From positions 1-9,356 of the forward strand of contig NZ_JACIYL010000097.1 of the NCBI RefSeq assembly GCF_014359955.1: DNA of 9,356 bases, written 5' to 3'. The stretch comes from Thermogutta sp. Lineage in GTDB: Bacteria > Planctomycetota > Planctomycetia > Pirellulales > Thermoguttaceae. Below the pieces are notes generated by a model. That model was not told where the DNA came from, did no database searches, and worked only from the letters and a program-made list of their open reading frames with translations. The translations under genes were made by a program, and so were the position numbers. Shown here in pieces: positions 1 through 7,503 of the stretch (positions within the stretch are counted from its first letter, which is position 1; every line of letters starts with the position of its first letter).

Positions 1-10
1 CGCGCCGAAA

Positions 11-56
11 GCGGGGCTAAAGCCCCGCACTCCATATGGCGTGCGGTCCGCTTTTC
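11..56 (+). terminator. Terminator-like overlapping hairpins at left edge
   Basis: Two hairpins overlap here. The first (11-28) is a perfect stem GCGGGGC/GCCCCGC closed by a TAAA loop. The second (25-46) pairs CCGCAC with GTGCGG, then CC with GG across one mismatch, around an ATAT loop. It is followed a few bases later by CTTTTCT (50-56), a short T-run. They share positions 25-28, so only one can form at a time. This could be the 3' end of a transcript entering from the left of the window, or a dispersed GC-rich palindrome of the REP type. The T-run is not directly attached to the stem, so the terminator reading is tentative. Confidence 0.35.
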
Positions 57-457
57 TATGCCGGATTATCCATCGCCCAACAAGTTTGAAAAAGTGCGGA
101 CGCCTCGGGACAAACTCACTTTGCGTACCCCGCCAAATGTTGACGAATCAACTCAAAAATCAGATGTCGGAAAATCGCGAAACTTTCTTTTCTTGCCAGT
201 CTTCGCGGTGATGCCCCCGGGCGAAGATCGGCCCCAGGAAGCTGCTCCAGGTTCGCCAACGCCGCTCGGCGTGCATATCATTAAACAAATGGACGCCCGC
301 GCAACGGCCAATGGGAAGCGGTTTCCTGCCCAGGGATGCACGAGCGGTCATCTCACCACGGCCGATTATCGGGTGGAATGAGCACCCGCCGACAGGCAAC
401 CGGCTTCCCTCACGTGTCAATTGGACATCGACCAGCGATTGAGTACCCCACGGAACC
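47..457. other. Gene-free leader region upstream of metH
   Basis: No reading frame here looks coding; the longest plus-strand frame (58-381) has an unconvincing composition and no recognisable family. The left half (80-215) is AT-richer and contains -35-like hexamers (TTGAAA at 86-91, TTGACG at 140-145), but neither has a good -10 at standard spacing. The right end (344-436) folds into several short nested stems described separately. No cobalamin-riboswitch B12 box (GCCACTG) was found, although one would be plausible before a B12-dependent enzyme. Confidence 0.5.
344..436 (+). promoter_or_regulatory. Possible structured metH leader RNA
   Basis: Four short stems nest in 93 nt ending 21 nt before the metH start. 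A closing stem pairs GCGGTC (344-349) with GACC-A-GC (430-436, one bulged A). Inside it, GCCG (361-364) pairs with CGGC (401-404) and encloses the hairpin CGGGTG/CACCCG (370-375/383-388). A further small hairpin TGTC/GACA lies at 415-418/424-427. GGCAACC (395-401) and GTGTCAATT (414-422) loosely recall core elements of SAM-I-clan riboswitches, which often precede methionine genes. The SAM-I GAGGGA segment and proper 3' P1 complement are missing. The stems are short enough to arise by chance. No clear Shine-Dalgarno sequence precedes the metH ATG. Confidence 0.25.
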
Positions 458-3400
458 ATGCACGATTCGTCAGCACTTCTGAATGATCTTGTCCGCCAGC
501 GGATCCTCATCCTCGACGGTGCGATGGGGACGATGATCCAGACCCTGCACCTGGATGAGGCGGCCTACCGCGGTGATGCCTTCGCGCATCACCCGGCCCC
601 TCTCAAGGGGTGTAACGATCTCCTCTCCATCACGCAGCCCGATGCGATTACGGGCATCCATCTGGCCTATCTCGAAGCCGGCGCCGACATCATTACGACC
701 AACACATTCAACGCCAATCGCATCTCGCTGGCTGACTACGCTTTGACGGATCATGTGGCCGCCATCAACGCGGCGGCGGTTCAGTGTGCCAGAAACGCCA
801 TTGCTCGGTATCAGGCGACCCATCCGGAGAGTGGTCCCCGTTTTGTGGCGGGATCGATTGGCCCGACCAATCGGACGGCTTCGCTTTCGCCCGACGTCAA
901 CCGACCGGGATATCGCGCGGTCACGTTCGATGATCTTTACGCGGCTTACCGAGAACAGGTGGAAGCCCTGCTGACAGCCGGGGTGGATATTTTGCTTGTG
1001 GAAACGATCTTCGACACGCTCAACGCGAAGGCCTGCTTTGTGGCCATCGAAGACGTTTTTGAAGCAAGCGGCCGGCGGGTGCCGGTGATGGCCTCGGTGA
1101 CGATCACCGATCGGAGTGGCCGCACTCTTTCCGGACAGACCCTCGAAGCCTTTTGGATTTCGATCTCGCATGCCCCTCTTTTCAGCGTGGGAATTAACTG
1201 TGCGCTGGGGCCGGAGCTGATGCGTCCGTTTGTGGAAGAACTTTCGTCCCTCGCCCCGATCTGGACGAGCTGCCATCCCAATGCGGGACTTCCCAACGAA
1301 TTCGGCGGCTACGACGAAACGCCGGAGCAGATGGCGGCCGTCCTAGCGGAGTTTGCCCAGAATGGCTGGCTCAACATCGTGGGCGGCTGCTGCGGGACCA
1401 CGCCTGCTCATATTCGGGCCATCGCGGAGGCCGTCCGGGACAAGCGTCCCCGCACACCTTCCGAGATTCCTCGCTGGACGCGGCTGGCCGGGCTGGAGCC
1501 GCTGGTCATTCGTCCGGACAGCAACTTTATCCTCATTGGCGAGCGAACAAACGTGGCCGGATCGCGGCGGTTCGCCCGGCTCATCCGGGAAGGCCGCTAT
1601 GATGAGGCGGTGGCCATTGCGCGCCAGCAGGTGGAAGGTGGGGCGAATATTCTCGACGTCAACATGGACGATGCCCTGCTGGATGGTGAGCAGGCCATGC
1701 GGGAGTTCCTCAATCGACTGGCCGCGGAGCCCGATATTGCACGCGTTCCCATCATGATCGACAGTTCCAAATGGTCGATCCTTGAGACGGGACTCAAGTG
1801 CCTCCAGGGCAAAGGGATCGTCAACTCGATCAGCCTGAAGGAAGGCGAAGAGGTCTTTCTGGAAGAGGCGCGAAAAATCCGCCGTTATGGGGCGGCGGTC
1901 GTGGTCATGGCCTTCGATGAGGAGGGCCAGGCGGTCACGATCGAACACAAGGTCCGCGTTGCGGAGCGGGCGTACCGGTTGCTCACCGAGAAAGTGGGTT
2001 TCCCGCCGGAAGACATCATTTTCGACCCCAACATTCTGACGGTGGGAACGGGAATCGAAGAGCACAACCGGTATGCGATCAATTTCATCGAGGCCGTGCG
2101 GCAAATCAAACAGCGCTGCCCCGGGGCCAAGACTTCGGGAGGCGTGAGCAACATTTCGTTTTCGTTTCGCTCCAGCGAGCCGGTTCGCCGCGCCATGCAC
2201 GCCGCTTTCCTCTATCACGCCATTCAGGCAGGGCTGGACATGGCGATCGTCAATGCCGGGCAGCTCGACGTCTACGAAGAGATCGACCCGGAACTCCGGG
2301 AACTCGTCGAAGATGTGCTGTTCGACCGTCGGCCGGATGCTACAGAGCGGCTTATCCGCTTTGCGGAAAAACTTTCCACGACATCAACGGATGCGGCGAC
2401 TAAAACCGAGCAAAAATGGCGACAGGCCCCGGTCGCGGAACGGCTCAAACATGCTCTCATTCACGGGATTGACGAGTTCATCGAACAGGATGTGGAGGAA
2501 ATCCGTCAGCAAATGCCGTCGGCCCTGGCGATCATCGAAGGCCCCCTCATGGACGGCATGAAGGTTGTCGGTGACCTTTTCGGCCAGGGGAAAATGTTTC
2601 TTCCCCAGGTTGTCAAATCGGCCAGGGTGATGAAAAAGGCGGTGGCCTATCTGACGCCCTACATGGAAGCTGAGAAAGCGCGGTCGGGCGGAAACGGGCA
2701 GCATCGCGGGACGATTGTCCTGGCAACGGTCAAGGGCGACGTGCACGACATTGGCAAGAATATCGTGGGCATTGTGCTGGCCTGCAACAATTATCGGATT
2801 GTGGACCTGGGAGTGATGGTCCCCTGCGAGACAATTCTGGAGACAGCGGAGCGGGAGAAGGCCGATATCGTGGGACTATCCGGGCTGATCACCCCCAGTT
2901 TGGAAGAGATGGTCCATGTCGCCCGGGAAATGAATCGTCGCGGGATGACGCTGCCGCTCCTCATCGGTGGAGCGACGACCAGCGCGAAGCACACAGCGGT
3001 GAAAATTGCACCGGAATATGCCGGCGTCACTGTTCACGTGCCCGACGCGTCCAAGAGTGTTGGCGTGGTGGAGCGGCTGATGAATCCCGTGGAGCGGAGG
3101 GCGTTTGCAGAAGAAGTCCGCCGAGAGCAGGCCAAACTGGCGGAAAGCTACACTCAGCGTCGCACGGCCAATTTGGTTCCCTATCGGGAAGCGGTGGCAC
3201 GTCGGTTCACCTGTGACTGGGCGAACGTGGACATCCCCCAACCGAGCTTCCTGGGCACCCGGACCGTGGAGGTGTCCGTGGAGGAACTGATCCCCTACAT
3301 CGATTGGACACCTTTCTTCATCGCCTGGGAATTGCCCGGCACATATCCCAAAATCTTCAGCGATGCCCGGTTCGGTCAGCAGGCAGAGGCCCTCTGGCGT

Positions 3401-4153
3401 GATGCCCAGCGGATGCTCGAGGAGATCGCTGCCAACAAACTTCTTCATCCCCGGGGAGTTTACGGATTCTGGCCGGCCAATTCGGAGGGTGACGACATCC
3501 TTGTTTACACCGACGAGACGCGCAGCGAGGTCCTTGCCCGTTTCTATACATTGCGGCAGCAGTGGCGACGGCAGGGACAGGAAGTGTTTTTCGCCCTGGC
3601 CGACTTCATCGCCCCCGTGGAGAGCGGCCGTCCGGATTACATCGGCGCCTTCGCCGTCACGTCGGGACATGAGGCAGCGGCACTGGCGCGACAGTACGAA
3701 GAACAGCGTGACGACTATCGGGCCATCATGGTGAAAGCGCTGGCCGACCGGCTGGCCGAGGCCTTCGCCGAAAAGCTCCATGCCCAGGCACGGCGTGACT
3801 GGGGCTACGGGCGAGACGAGAACCTCTCCAACGAAGATCTGATCAAGGAGCGATATCGTGGCATTCGGCCAGCGCCGGGATACCCCGCCTGTCCGGATCA
3901 CACGGAGAAGGCCACGCTTTTCAAACTGCTGCGTGCCACTGAAACGACGGGGATCCGGCTGACGGAGAGCTTCGCCATGGACCCGCCGGCTTCCGTGTGC
4001 GGATGGTATTTCGCCCATCCCCAGGCCCGGTATTTCACGGTGGACCGTGTGACCCGGGATCAGGTGGAGGCCTACGCCCGCCGCAAAGGGATGCCCCTCC
4101 AGGAAGTCGAGCGATGGCTTGCGCCGTATCTTGCCTACGAACTGGAGAGCTGA
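458..4153 (+). CDS. metH: Cobalamin-dependent methionine synthase
   Basis: This cytosolic enzyme transfers a methyl group from 5-methyltetrahydrofolate via cob(I)alamin to homocysteine, making methionine and tetrahydrofolate. At 1231 aa it is full length compared with E. coli MetH (1227 aa). Module 1 (about 8-328) binds homocysteine; the zinc ligands are visible as C248 (GINCALGPE) and C311-C312 (GGCCGTTP). Module 2 (about 355-625) is the folate-binding barrel, starting [10 protein letters not shown]. Module 3 has a helical cap (about 660-745) and a Rossmann cobalamin domain with the D-x-H-x-x-G motif D761/H763/G766; H763 is the lower axial ligand. [11 protein letters not shown] and LLIGGATTS follow as expected. 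Module 4 (about 905-1231) is the AdoMet-dependent reactivation domain, with [15 protein letters not shown] at 1134-1148. The ATG is placed as in homologues, just before the DGAMGTMIQ strand, although no strong ribosome site precedes it. Nothing is broken or missing. It ends 21 bp from the convergent radical SAM gene. Confidence 0.97.
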   Translation: MHDSSALLNDLVRQRILILDGAMGTMIQTLHLDEAAYRGDAFAHHPAPLKGCNDLLSITQPDAITGIHLAYLEAGADIITTNTFNANRISLADYALTDHVAAINAAAVQCARNAIARYQATHPESGPRFVAGSIGPTNRTASLSPDVNRPGYRAVTFDDLYAAYREQVEALLTAGVDILLVETIFDTLNAKACFVAIEDVFEASGRRVPVMASVTITDRSGRTLSGQTLEAFWISISHAPLFSVGINCALGPELMRPFVEELSSLAPIWTSCHPNAGLPNEFGGYDETPEQMAAVLAEFAQNGWLNIVGGCCGTTPAHIRAIAEAVRDKRPRTPSEIPRWTRLAGLEPLVIRPDSNFILIGERTNVAGSRRFARLIREGRYDEAVAIARQQVEGGANILDVNMDDALLDGEQAMREFLNRLAAEPDIARVPIMIDSSKWSILETGLKCLQGKGIVNSISLKEGEEVFLEEARKIRRYGAAVVVMAFDEEGQAVTIEHKVRVAERAYRLLTEKVGFPPEDIIFDPNILTVGTGIEEHNRYAINFIEAVRQIKQRCPGAKTSGGVSNISFSFRSSEPVRRAMHAAFLYHAIQAGLDMAIVNAGQLDVYEEIDPELRELVEDVLFDRRPDATERLIRFAEKLSTTSTDAATKTEQKWRQAPVAERLKHALIHGIDEFIEQDVEEIRQQMPSALAIIEGPLMDGMKVVGDLFGQGKMFLPQVVKSARVMKKAVAYLTPYMEAEKARSGGNGQHRGTIVLATVKGDVHDIGKNIVGIVLACNNYRIVDLGVMVPCETILETAEREKADIVGLSGLITPSLEEMVHVAREMNRRGMTLPLLIGGATTSAKHTAVKIAPEYAGVTVHVPDASKSVGVVERLMNPVERRAFAEEVRREQAKLAESYTQRRTANLVPYREAVARRFTCDWANVDIPQPSFLGTRTVEVSVEELIPYIDWTPFFIAWELPGTYPKIFSDARFGQQAEALWRDAQRMLEEIAANKLLHPRGVYGFWPANSEGDDILVYTDETRSEVLARFYTLRQQWRRQGQEVFFALADFIAPVESGRPDYIGAFAVTSGHEAAALARQYEEQRDDYRAIMVKALADRLAEAFAEKLHAQARRDWGYGRDENLSNEDLIKERYRGIRPAPGYPACPDHTEKATLFKLLRATETTGIRLTESFAMDPPASVCGWYFAHPQARYFTVDRVTRDQVEAYARRKGMPLQEVERWLAPYLAYELES

Positions 4154-4174
4154 GCGCTGCGGGCCTCTTTCATC

Positions 4175-5041
4175 CTACGGATAAACCGCCGTCGTCAGCC
4201 CGGTACGGGACTGCACCTGGGCCGCGATGGCTTCCAGCTCCTGGGGCGAGAGCGCGGTGACGAATGACTCGGCAGGAGGACGCGCCACGGAGTAAATCTG
4301 CACCAGTTTGATCCGTCCGCCGGCGTTGAGGATTTCAGTCAAACGTTCACAGTAAGCGGTGATTTCCTCCGGCGGAGGGACCTGCTCATTCAACCGCATA
4401 AAAAGAGATTGAATCACAAGGGGGCGAACACGGGCAGCCTCCGTGATGTTGTCCAGAATTCGCCGGAAAGGAATGGACGTTCGGGCCACTTTCTGGAAAT
4501 ATTCCTCGGTACCGGCATCCAGCTTGGCCCAAATTTCACCTCCGTTTTCATCGAGGATCGCCAGTCCCCGCTGGACACCCGGCCGGTGGAACATGGAGGC
4601 ATTCGTGATAAGGACCAGCTTGATGTCGTCTAATCGCTCGGTGCGGCGAACCTCCGCGGCAAGCTGGCAGATTTGCTCAAAATTGGTGAACGTGGTGGGC
4701 TCGCCATCGCCGCTGAAAGCAATGTCACGCAGGCAGCGGAGGGAAACCGGCGTGTCCACAAACTTGTCCATCAAAAAAAGTTCACCCTGCCGGACGAGTC
4801 GAATGGCCGCATGGAGCTCTTCGCGGAGCCGGTCTATTTCGACAAACACGCGACCCGGCAGCTCGCGGCGATCCACCTGACAATAGACGCAATCAAAATT
4901 GCAGATTTTGTCGGGGTTGAGATTGACGCCAATGGAGACCCCACCTGCGCGTCGGCTCACCACCGGATAAACAAACCGGAAGTTTCCGAAGGTGCGTTCG
5001 TGGCGGGTGAAAACGGTAGGCAAAGGACCGGGGACGGACAT
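4175..5041 (-). CDS. Radical SAM protein, COG0731 (TYW1-like) group
   Basis: This is a 288-aa cytosolic iron-sulfur enzyme that should cleave S-adenosylmethionine to start radical chemistry; its substrate is not known from sequence. The cluster motif CNFDCVYC gives C47, C51 and C54 (C-x3-C-x2-C with an aromatic before the last Cys). SGDGEPTTF (about 110-118) is the glycine-rich SAM-contacting strand in its usual place, and the barrel continues through KLVLITNAS and IWAKLDAG. The lead-in VSIGVNLNPDK is characteristic of a bacterial group in COG0731, named after wyosine-tRNA synthase TYW1. The bacterial members are uncharacterised and a tRNA role should not be assumed. I chose the ATG at 5041. 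The frame can extend to a TTG at 5170, but those 43 residues look non-coding and have no ribosome site. It lies 153 bp downstream of the small 5195-5470 gene on the same strand. It converges on metH with no terminator between. Confidence 0.9.
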   Translation of the reverse strand: MSVPGPLPTVFTRHERTFGNFRFVYPVVSRRAGGVSIGVNLNPDKICNFDCVYCQVDRRELPGRVFVEIDRLREELHAAIRLVRQGELFLMDKFVDTPVSLRCLRDIAFSGDGEPTTFTNFEQICQLAAEVRRTERLDDIKLVLITNASMFHRPGVQRGLAILDENGGEIWAKLDAGTEEYFQKVARTSIPFRRILDNITEAARVRPLVIQSLFMRLNEQVPPPEEITAYCERLTEILNAGGRIKLVQIYSVARPPAESFVTALSPQELEAIAAQVQSRTGLTTAVYP

Positions 5042-5194
5042 CGGCAAGCTGGAAAGACTGGACTCAACGGGGCCCAATGGCGAGCGAGCTTCGCAAAGAT
5101 CTTGTTCCCGTTCGGTTTTCCTCAAAAATGCGAACCCCCTCGGCGCTCGAAACGAATAAGAGTCGTACAAAAGACACCCATGAGCCGGAAGTCT

Positions 5195-5470
5195 TCAACG
5201 CGCCCGCCGGATCACGGTGAATTCGTCCAGCGTGACGGTCGTGAGTTCACCATCCGGCAGCTCCAGGAGGATCACGTCGCTGTAGGTTTTTTCGTCTGGT
5301 GCCCTATCGAAATGAAGGCCGTGAGCGACCCGCTCGGTCCGCACCACGGTCCCCACCGTGCGGGTGATCCAGCTTTTGCTGCCCACCGTCACACGGTGTT
5401 CCACTTCAATTCGGTCACCGGGTTTGAGCTCCTCAATGCACGGAATCGTGTCCAATTCACTCCCGATCAT
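5195..5470 (-). CDS. Small conserved-looking protein of unknown function
   Basis: A 91-aa soluble protein with no signal peptide, membrane segment or cysteine cluster (a single Cys near residue 11). Its middle alternates charged and beta-branched residues (GDRIEVEHRVTVG, RTVGTVVRTERV, SDVILLELPDGELTTVTLD), suggesting a small all-beta barrel-like fold. I believe similar short proteins ending in DGELTTVTLDEF are common in Planctomycetes, but cannot verify this here and know no function. The start is well supported: ATG at 5470 is preceded by GAGGA on the minus strand with a 7-nt spacer. It lies upstream of the radical SAM gene on the same strand and may be co-transcribed with it, though the 153-bp gap makes this uncertain. 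Confidence 0.78.
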   Translation of the reverse strand: MIGSELDTIPCIEELKPGDRIEVEHRVTVGSKSWITRTVGTVVRTERVAHGLHFDRAPDEKTYSDVILLELPDGELTTVTLDEFTVIRRAR

Positions 5471-5477
5471 GGCTCGG

Positions 5478-5482
5478 TCCTC
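5478..5482 (-). promoter_or_regulatory. Ribosome binding site of the 91-aa gene
   Basis: GAGGA on the minus strand, 7 nt before the ATG at 5470. It supports that start. Confidence 0.6.
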
Positions 5483-5527
5483 GCCTTTGCCTGCCGATGA
5501 AAGACATGCCGATCCCCAACTCTTATT

Positions 5528-5557
5528 AGTTTACGAGGAGAACGGGCAGAAAGACAA
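5528..5557 (-). promoter_or_regulatory. Weak sigma70-like promoter candidate
   Basis: On the minus strand TTGTCT (5557-5552) and TAAACT (5533-5528) are separated by 18 bp. They lie in the AT-rich stretch about 60 bp upstream of the 91-aa gene, which would give a 5' leader of about 50 nt. Both hexamers match the sigma70 consensus only moderately. It would serve the 91-aa protein and possibly the radical SAM gene. Confidence 0.3.
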
Positions 5558-5686
5558 GTTGACATTTGCGATCTTATTTCTTGCTTTATTTATTCGCCTC
5601 ATTGTTCTAACGACCGTTTTGCGTTTCGGAAGTTCGCGCCACAGTTGATCTCAAGCCGTGGCGATTGTCGCATAAACCCAATCCGT

Positions 5687-5721
5687 GCCTGACTGGCGGT
5701 GATCCACTCTATCCATCAGGC
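5687..5721 (-). terminator. Hairpin after the lipoprotein gene
   Basis: Positions 5687-5696 (GCCTGACTGG, one bulged C) pair with 5713-5721 (CCATCAGGC) to give a 9-bp stem with a 16-nt loop. It starts 11 nt beyond the lipoprotein stop codon. It is well placed as a transcript end for the minus-strand unit, but no strong U-run follows on that strand. It may be a 3'-stabilising hairpin rather than an intrinsic terminator. Confidence 0.35.
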
Positions 5722-5732
5722 TACTGCCGCAC

Positions 5733-5948
5733 TCAGGGGCGACGCTGAGCCTGAGCTCTTTCCGCCGCCGTGATCGCCTCATCCTCCTGCTGAATCTTCG
5801 CCTTGAGGTCCTCCGTAAGCGGGGGCGGTGCAGCCTTCTTCTGGCCACAACCTGGCACACTCCCCAATACAAGCCCCAATACAACTCCCAGAATGACCGC
5901 CCCAAACAACCGCGTTATTCTTCTCAATTTGCTTTGATGTTGTGTCAC
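5733..5948 (-). CDS. Small putative lipoprotein downstream of DUF1559 gene
   Basis: A 71-aa protein read from a GTG start at 5948, chosen because an excellent AAGGAGG lies 9 nt upstream. An in-frame ATG at 6002 would add 18 residues but has no ribosome site and would place the Shine-Dalgarno sequence inside the gene. The N-terminus is basic (KLRRITR), followed by a hydrophobic stretch (about 14-30, LFGAVILGVVLGLVLG) and SVPGCGQ. C34 is the likely lipidated cysteine, although Pro at -2 is unusual for a lipobox. If processed, only about 38 residues remain: a Pro-rich linker (AAPPPL) and a charged, probably helical tail rich in Glu, Lys, Gln and Ala. I recognise no family. It sits downstream of the DUF1559 gene on the same strand, and small lipoproteins commonly follow DUF1559 genes in Planctomycetes. 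Alternatively it is a single-span membrane peptide. Confidence 0.77.
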   Translation of the reverse strand: MTQHQSKLRRITRLFGAVILGVVLGLVLGSVPGCGQKKAAPPPLTEDLKAKIQQEDEAITAAERAQAQRRP

Positions 5949-5957
5949 TTTCAGAAT

Positions 5958-5964
5958 CCTCCTT
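5958..5964 (-). promoter_or_regulatory. Ribosome binding site deciding a GTG start
   Basis: AAGGAGG on the minus strand, 9 nt before the GTG at 5948. This fixes the lipoprotein start at GTG rather than the upstream ATG at 6002. Confidence 0.8.
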
Positions 5965-6296
5965 TTTTGAATACAGCCACAACAGATCACGTCGGTTCGC
6001 ATGTTGGCCCAACACGTCGCTGGTTGGATTCGCCGCTGGAGCCACCAACGTTCGGTGCAGCATCACGCCCCGTCGCGCGCCATGGTTGGAAGTTCCGCTT
6101 TTTCTGAACCGTTCCTACAATATTCCCGGAGAGGCTCTCGAATCCGTTTGCTTGCTGACTGTGTCACCGACTGCTGAGAGAAATGGTCCGCTGCCCGCGA
6201 AGCCCTTGGCGGGTGACACACACGGGGGGAGGTCTGCGGGCAGCCAACCGGCGGCGTGAAGGGAGGGTGAGGCAGTGTGGATAGTCCCCAAACCCA
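5965..6296. other. Gene-free spacer between DUF1559 and lipoprotein genes
   Basis: No reading frame here looks real on either strand. It would be transcribed (minus strand) if the two genes form one unit. The left part holds a small palindrome, TGTTG/CAACA (6002-6014), and scattered GTTGG/CCAAC words. The right part holds two interleaved 9-bp inverted repeats (6160-6244). No internal promoter stands out. Confidence 0.5.
6160..6244 (-). repeat. Two interleaved 9-bp inverted repeats
   Basis: Repeat A pairs TGTGTCACC (6160-6168) with GGTGACACA (6212-6220). Repeat B pairs GCTGCCCGC (6190-6198) with GCGGGCAGC (6236-6244). Both are perfect, and they are interleaved A-B-A'-B', so they cannot be nested. 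In RNA they would form a pseudoknot or two mutually exclusive hairpins. They lie 53-137 nt after the DUF1559 stop codon on the minus strand. There is no U-run typical of an intrinsic terminator. Function is unknown. Confidence 0.55.
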
Positions 6297-7304
6297 TCAG
6301 TACTGGACGGGCTCACCGTCATCGCTGAGACTCAGGCGTCGGAACACCTGATGCTCAATCGTGAAGCTCAGGAACCGCACACCTCCGTCGGCCATGCAGG
6401 CGTTCATCCCACCCGGATGAGAGGCCCCAAAGAAGGGATGCCACTGGCCCCACGCGCGGCCATCGACGTCCACCACAGTGGTCCAACCGGAGCCCGGATT
6501 GTACGGGGCCTTGTTGTCCGGGATGGGCGTCAGCCCGTATTCAGTGCCGTCACTTTTGCGAAAGGCACCCCAGCGGATGATGTCTTCGTCCCAGCCCGCG
6601 TTGTTCCACCTCTCGTTATCCCCGCCTTCTGAACCAAAGGCCTTGGGATGGAGCGCCTTTTCGCCCACCATGATGGTGTTGGAAGACCCATCCCGAAGCA
6701 TCTCGACCCGCGTCTTCTTGGCATCTGTCTGGATAACGACACCGCGGAGTCCGTTGCTGCCCGATCCTCGGACGTCTCCGGCGTCGCGCTGGCCACCGTT
6801 TCCCGCGTAATCGGAGCGGTAAAACTTGCCACTTCCGTAATACTCCATGTAGCGGCGAGAGGGGCAATAATAGGTGGGGACCCCCTGCTGGGCCACGATG
6901 TCTTCTTTGCTGTTCTGTCCCGAACCAGGGGTCGGCGGATCATCCGCGTCGCTGGCCAGATCATAAATCGCCTTCTGCTCGATAAACGGGGTGATGTGGT
7001 AGAGCCAGCTCCAGCCATGCCGGGTCCGCGAATTGCAGCAGGCCGTCAGCGGATCGGGAACACGGTGATCACCATCCCGCGCCCCGTTCGGCAGCCAGCC
7101 GTACACATCCTGAAAGTTGTGAAAACCCAATCCAATTTGCTTGAGGTTGTTGCTGCACTGACTCCGTCTTGCTGCTTCCCGGGCCGCCTGCACGGCGGGT
7201 AAAAGGAGCGCGATCAGAACTCCGATGATCGCAATGACCACCAGGAGCTCGACAAGCGTAAAACCACGCTTCTTTGCGGACTTTTGTAGCCTGATACTGT
7301 CCAT
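6297..7304 (-). CDS. DUF1559 prepilin-like protein (H-x9-DG family)
   Basis: A 335-aa protein with a type IV pilin-like N-terminus: basic KSAKKRG, predicted prepilin-peptidase cleavage between G14 and F15, the conserved Glu (E19) five residues on, and a hydrophobic helix to about residue 40 ending [14 protein letters not shown]. The [17 protein letters not shown] segment and the C-terminal H-x9-DG motif (H296, D306-G307 in [13 protein letters not shown]) define the DUF1559 family. The body holds the YYCPSR and [11 protein letters not shown] blocks usual for the family. Known members are thought to be exported and anchored by the N-terminal helix like pseudopilins, but their function is unresolved; the family occurs in dozens to hundreds of copies in planctomycete genomes. 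The ATG has a near-perfect AAAGGAGG 6 nt upstream. A small lipoprotein gene follows, and a glycoside hydrolase gene diverges from it. Its upstream region carries a PhoB/PhoP-like direct-repeat array. Confidence 0.97.
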   Translation of the reverse strand: MDSIRLQKSAKKRGFTLVELLVVIAIIGVLIALLLPAVQAAREAARRSQCSNNLKQIGLGFHNFQDVYGWLPNGARDGDHRVPDPLTACCNSRTRHGWSWLYHITPFIEQKAIYDLASDADDPPTPGSGQNSKEDIVAQQGVPTYYCPSRRYMEYYGSGKFYRSDYAGNGGQRDAGDVRGSGSNGLRGVVIQTDAKKTRVEMLRDGSSNTIMVGEKALHPKAFGSEGGDNERWNNAGWDEDIIRWGAFRKSDGTEYGLTPIPDNKAPYNPGSGWTTVVDVDGRAWGQWHPFFGASHPGGMNACMADGGVRFLSFTIEHQVFRRLSLSDDGEPVQY

Positions 7305-7310
7305 ACGGTT

Positions 7311-7318
7311 CCTCCTTT
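7311..7318 (-). promoter_or_regulatory. Ribosome binding site of the DUF1559 gene
   Basis: AAAGGAGG on the minus strand, 6 nt before the ATG at 7304. It is a strong site and fixes the start. Confidence 0.8.
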
Positions 7319-7328
7319 AATCAGTTGA

Positions 7329-7379
7329 CGGGTCCTTAGCCGCTTCCCATCGTTGTCGCGCCATTCCTGAGAGGACCCG
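7329..7379 (-). repeat. Inverted repeat in the DUF1559 5' leader
   Basis: CGGGTCCT (7329-7336) pairs perfectly with AGGACCCG (7372-7379), leaving a 35-nt loop. On the minus strand the stem ends 10 nt before the Shine-Dalgarno sequence. If the leader is transcribed it could influence translation or mRNA stability, or on DNA it could be an operator. Eight perfect pairs over this distance is suggestive but not decisive. Confidence 0.4.
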
Positions 7380-7444
7380 ACCTCAGCAACGGCTGGGATC
7401 ACGTGACGTGCGTCCTCGATGTTTCCTGTCCGTCGTTCAGAGTC

Positions 7445-7503
7445 ACTATACGGGCACCGTGTTAAGAAACCGTTATGAGAGCGCTAAGAATGTGTTAAAA
7501 TGG
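7445..7503 (-). promoter_or_regulatory. PhoB/PhoP-like 11-bp direct-repeat promoter
   Basis: Read on the minus strand, four hexamers TTAACA, TTAGCG, ATAACG and TTAACA start at 7498, 7487, 7476 and 7465, exactly 11 bp apart with 5-nt spacers (CATTC, CTCTC, GTTTC). Nine nt beyond the last one comes TATAGT (7450-7445), a good -10 hexamer. OmpR-family regulators such as PhoB of E. coli and PhoP of Bacillus bind tandem 11-bp repeats (TTAACA-type in Bacillus), with the nearest repeat replacing the -35. The layout points toward the DUF1559 gene, predicting a start near 7438 and a leader of about 130 nt. Which regulator binds is inferred only. The array could also affect the divergent gene starting at 7570. 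Confidence 0.5.

Noticed and set aside
58..381. 107-codon plus-strand open frame before metH
   Set aside because: No ribosome site, no recognisable domain, and an amino-acid pattern typical of non-coding GC-rich DNA; it also overlaps the structured leader.
47..457. Cobalamin riboswitch upstream of metH
   Set aside because: The conserved B12 box and the other core segments of the cobalamin riboswitch are not present on the plus strand.
2876..4018. 380-codon minus-strand open frame inside metH
   Set aside because: It is antisense to the well-conserved cobalamin and reactivation domains of metH; its Cys/Arg/His-rich translation is a codon-bias shadow.
5042..5170. N-terminal extension of the radical SAM protein from a TTG codon
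   Set aside because: No ribosome site precedes the TTG and the extra 43 residues are low-quality; the ATG at 5041 gives a more typical length.
4673..5500. 275-codon plus-strand open frame
   Set aside because: It lies opposite both the radical SAM gene and the 91-aa gene, which have clear motifs or a ribosome site; this is a shadow frame.
5559..5591. Plus-strand TTGACA with a downstream AT-rich stretch as a promoter
   Set aside because: The -35 is perfect, but no acceptable -10 lies at 16-18 bp and no plausible plus-strand gene follows.
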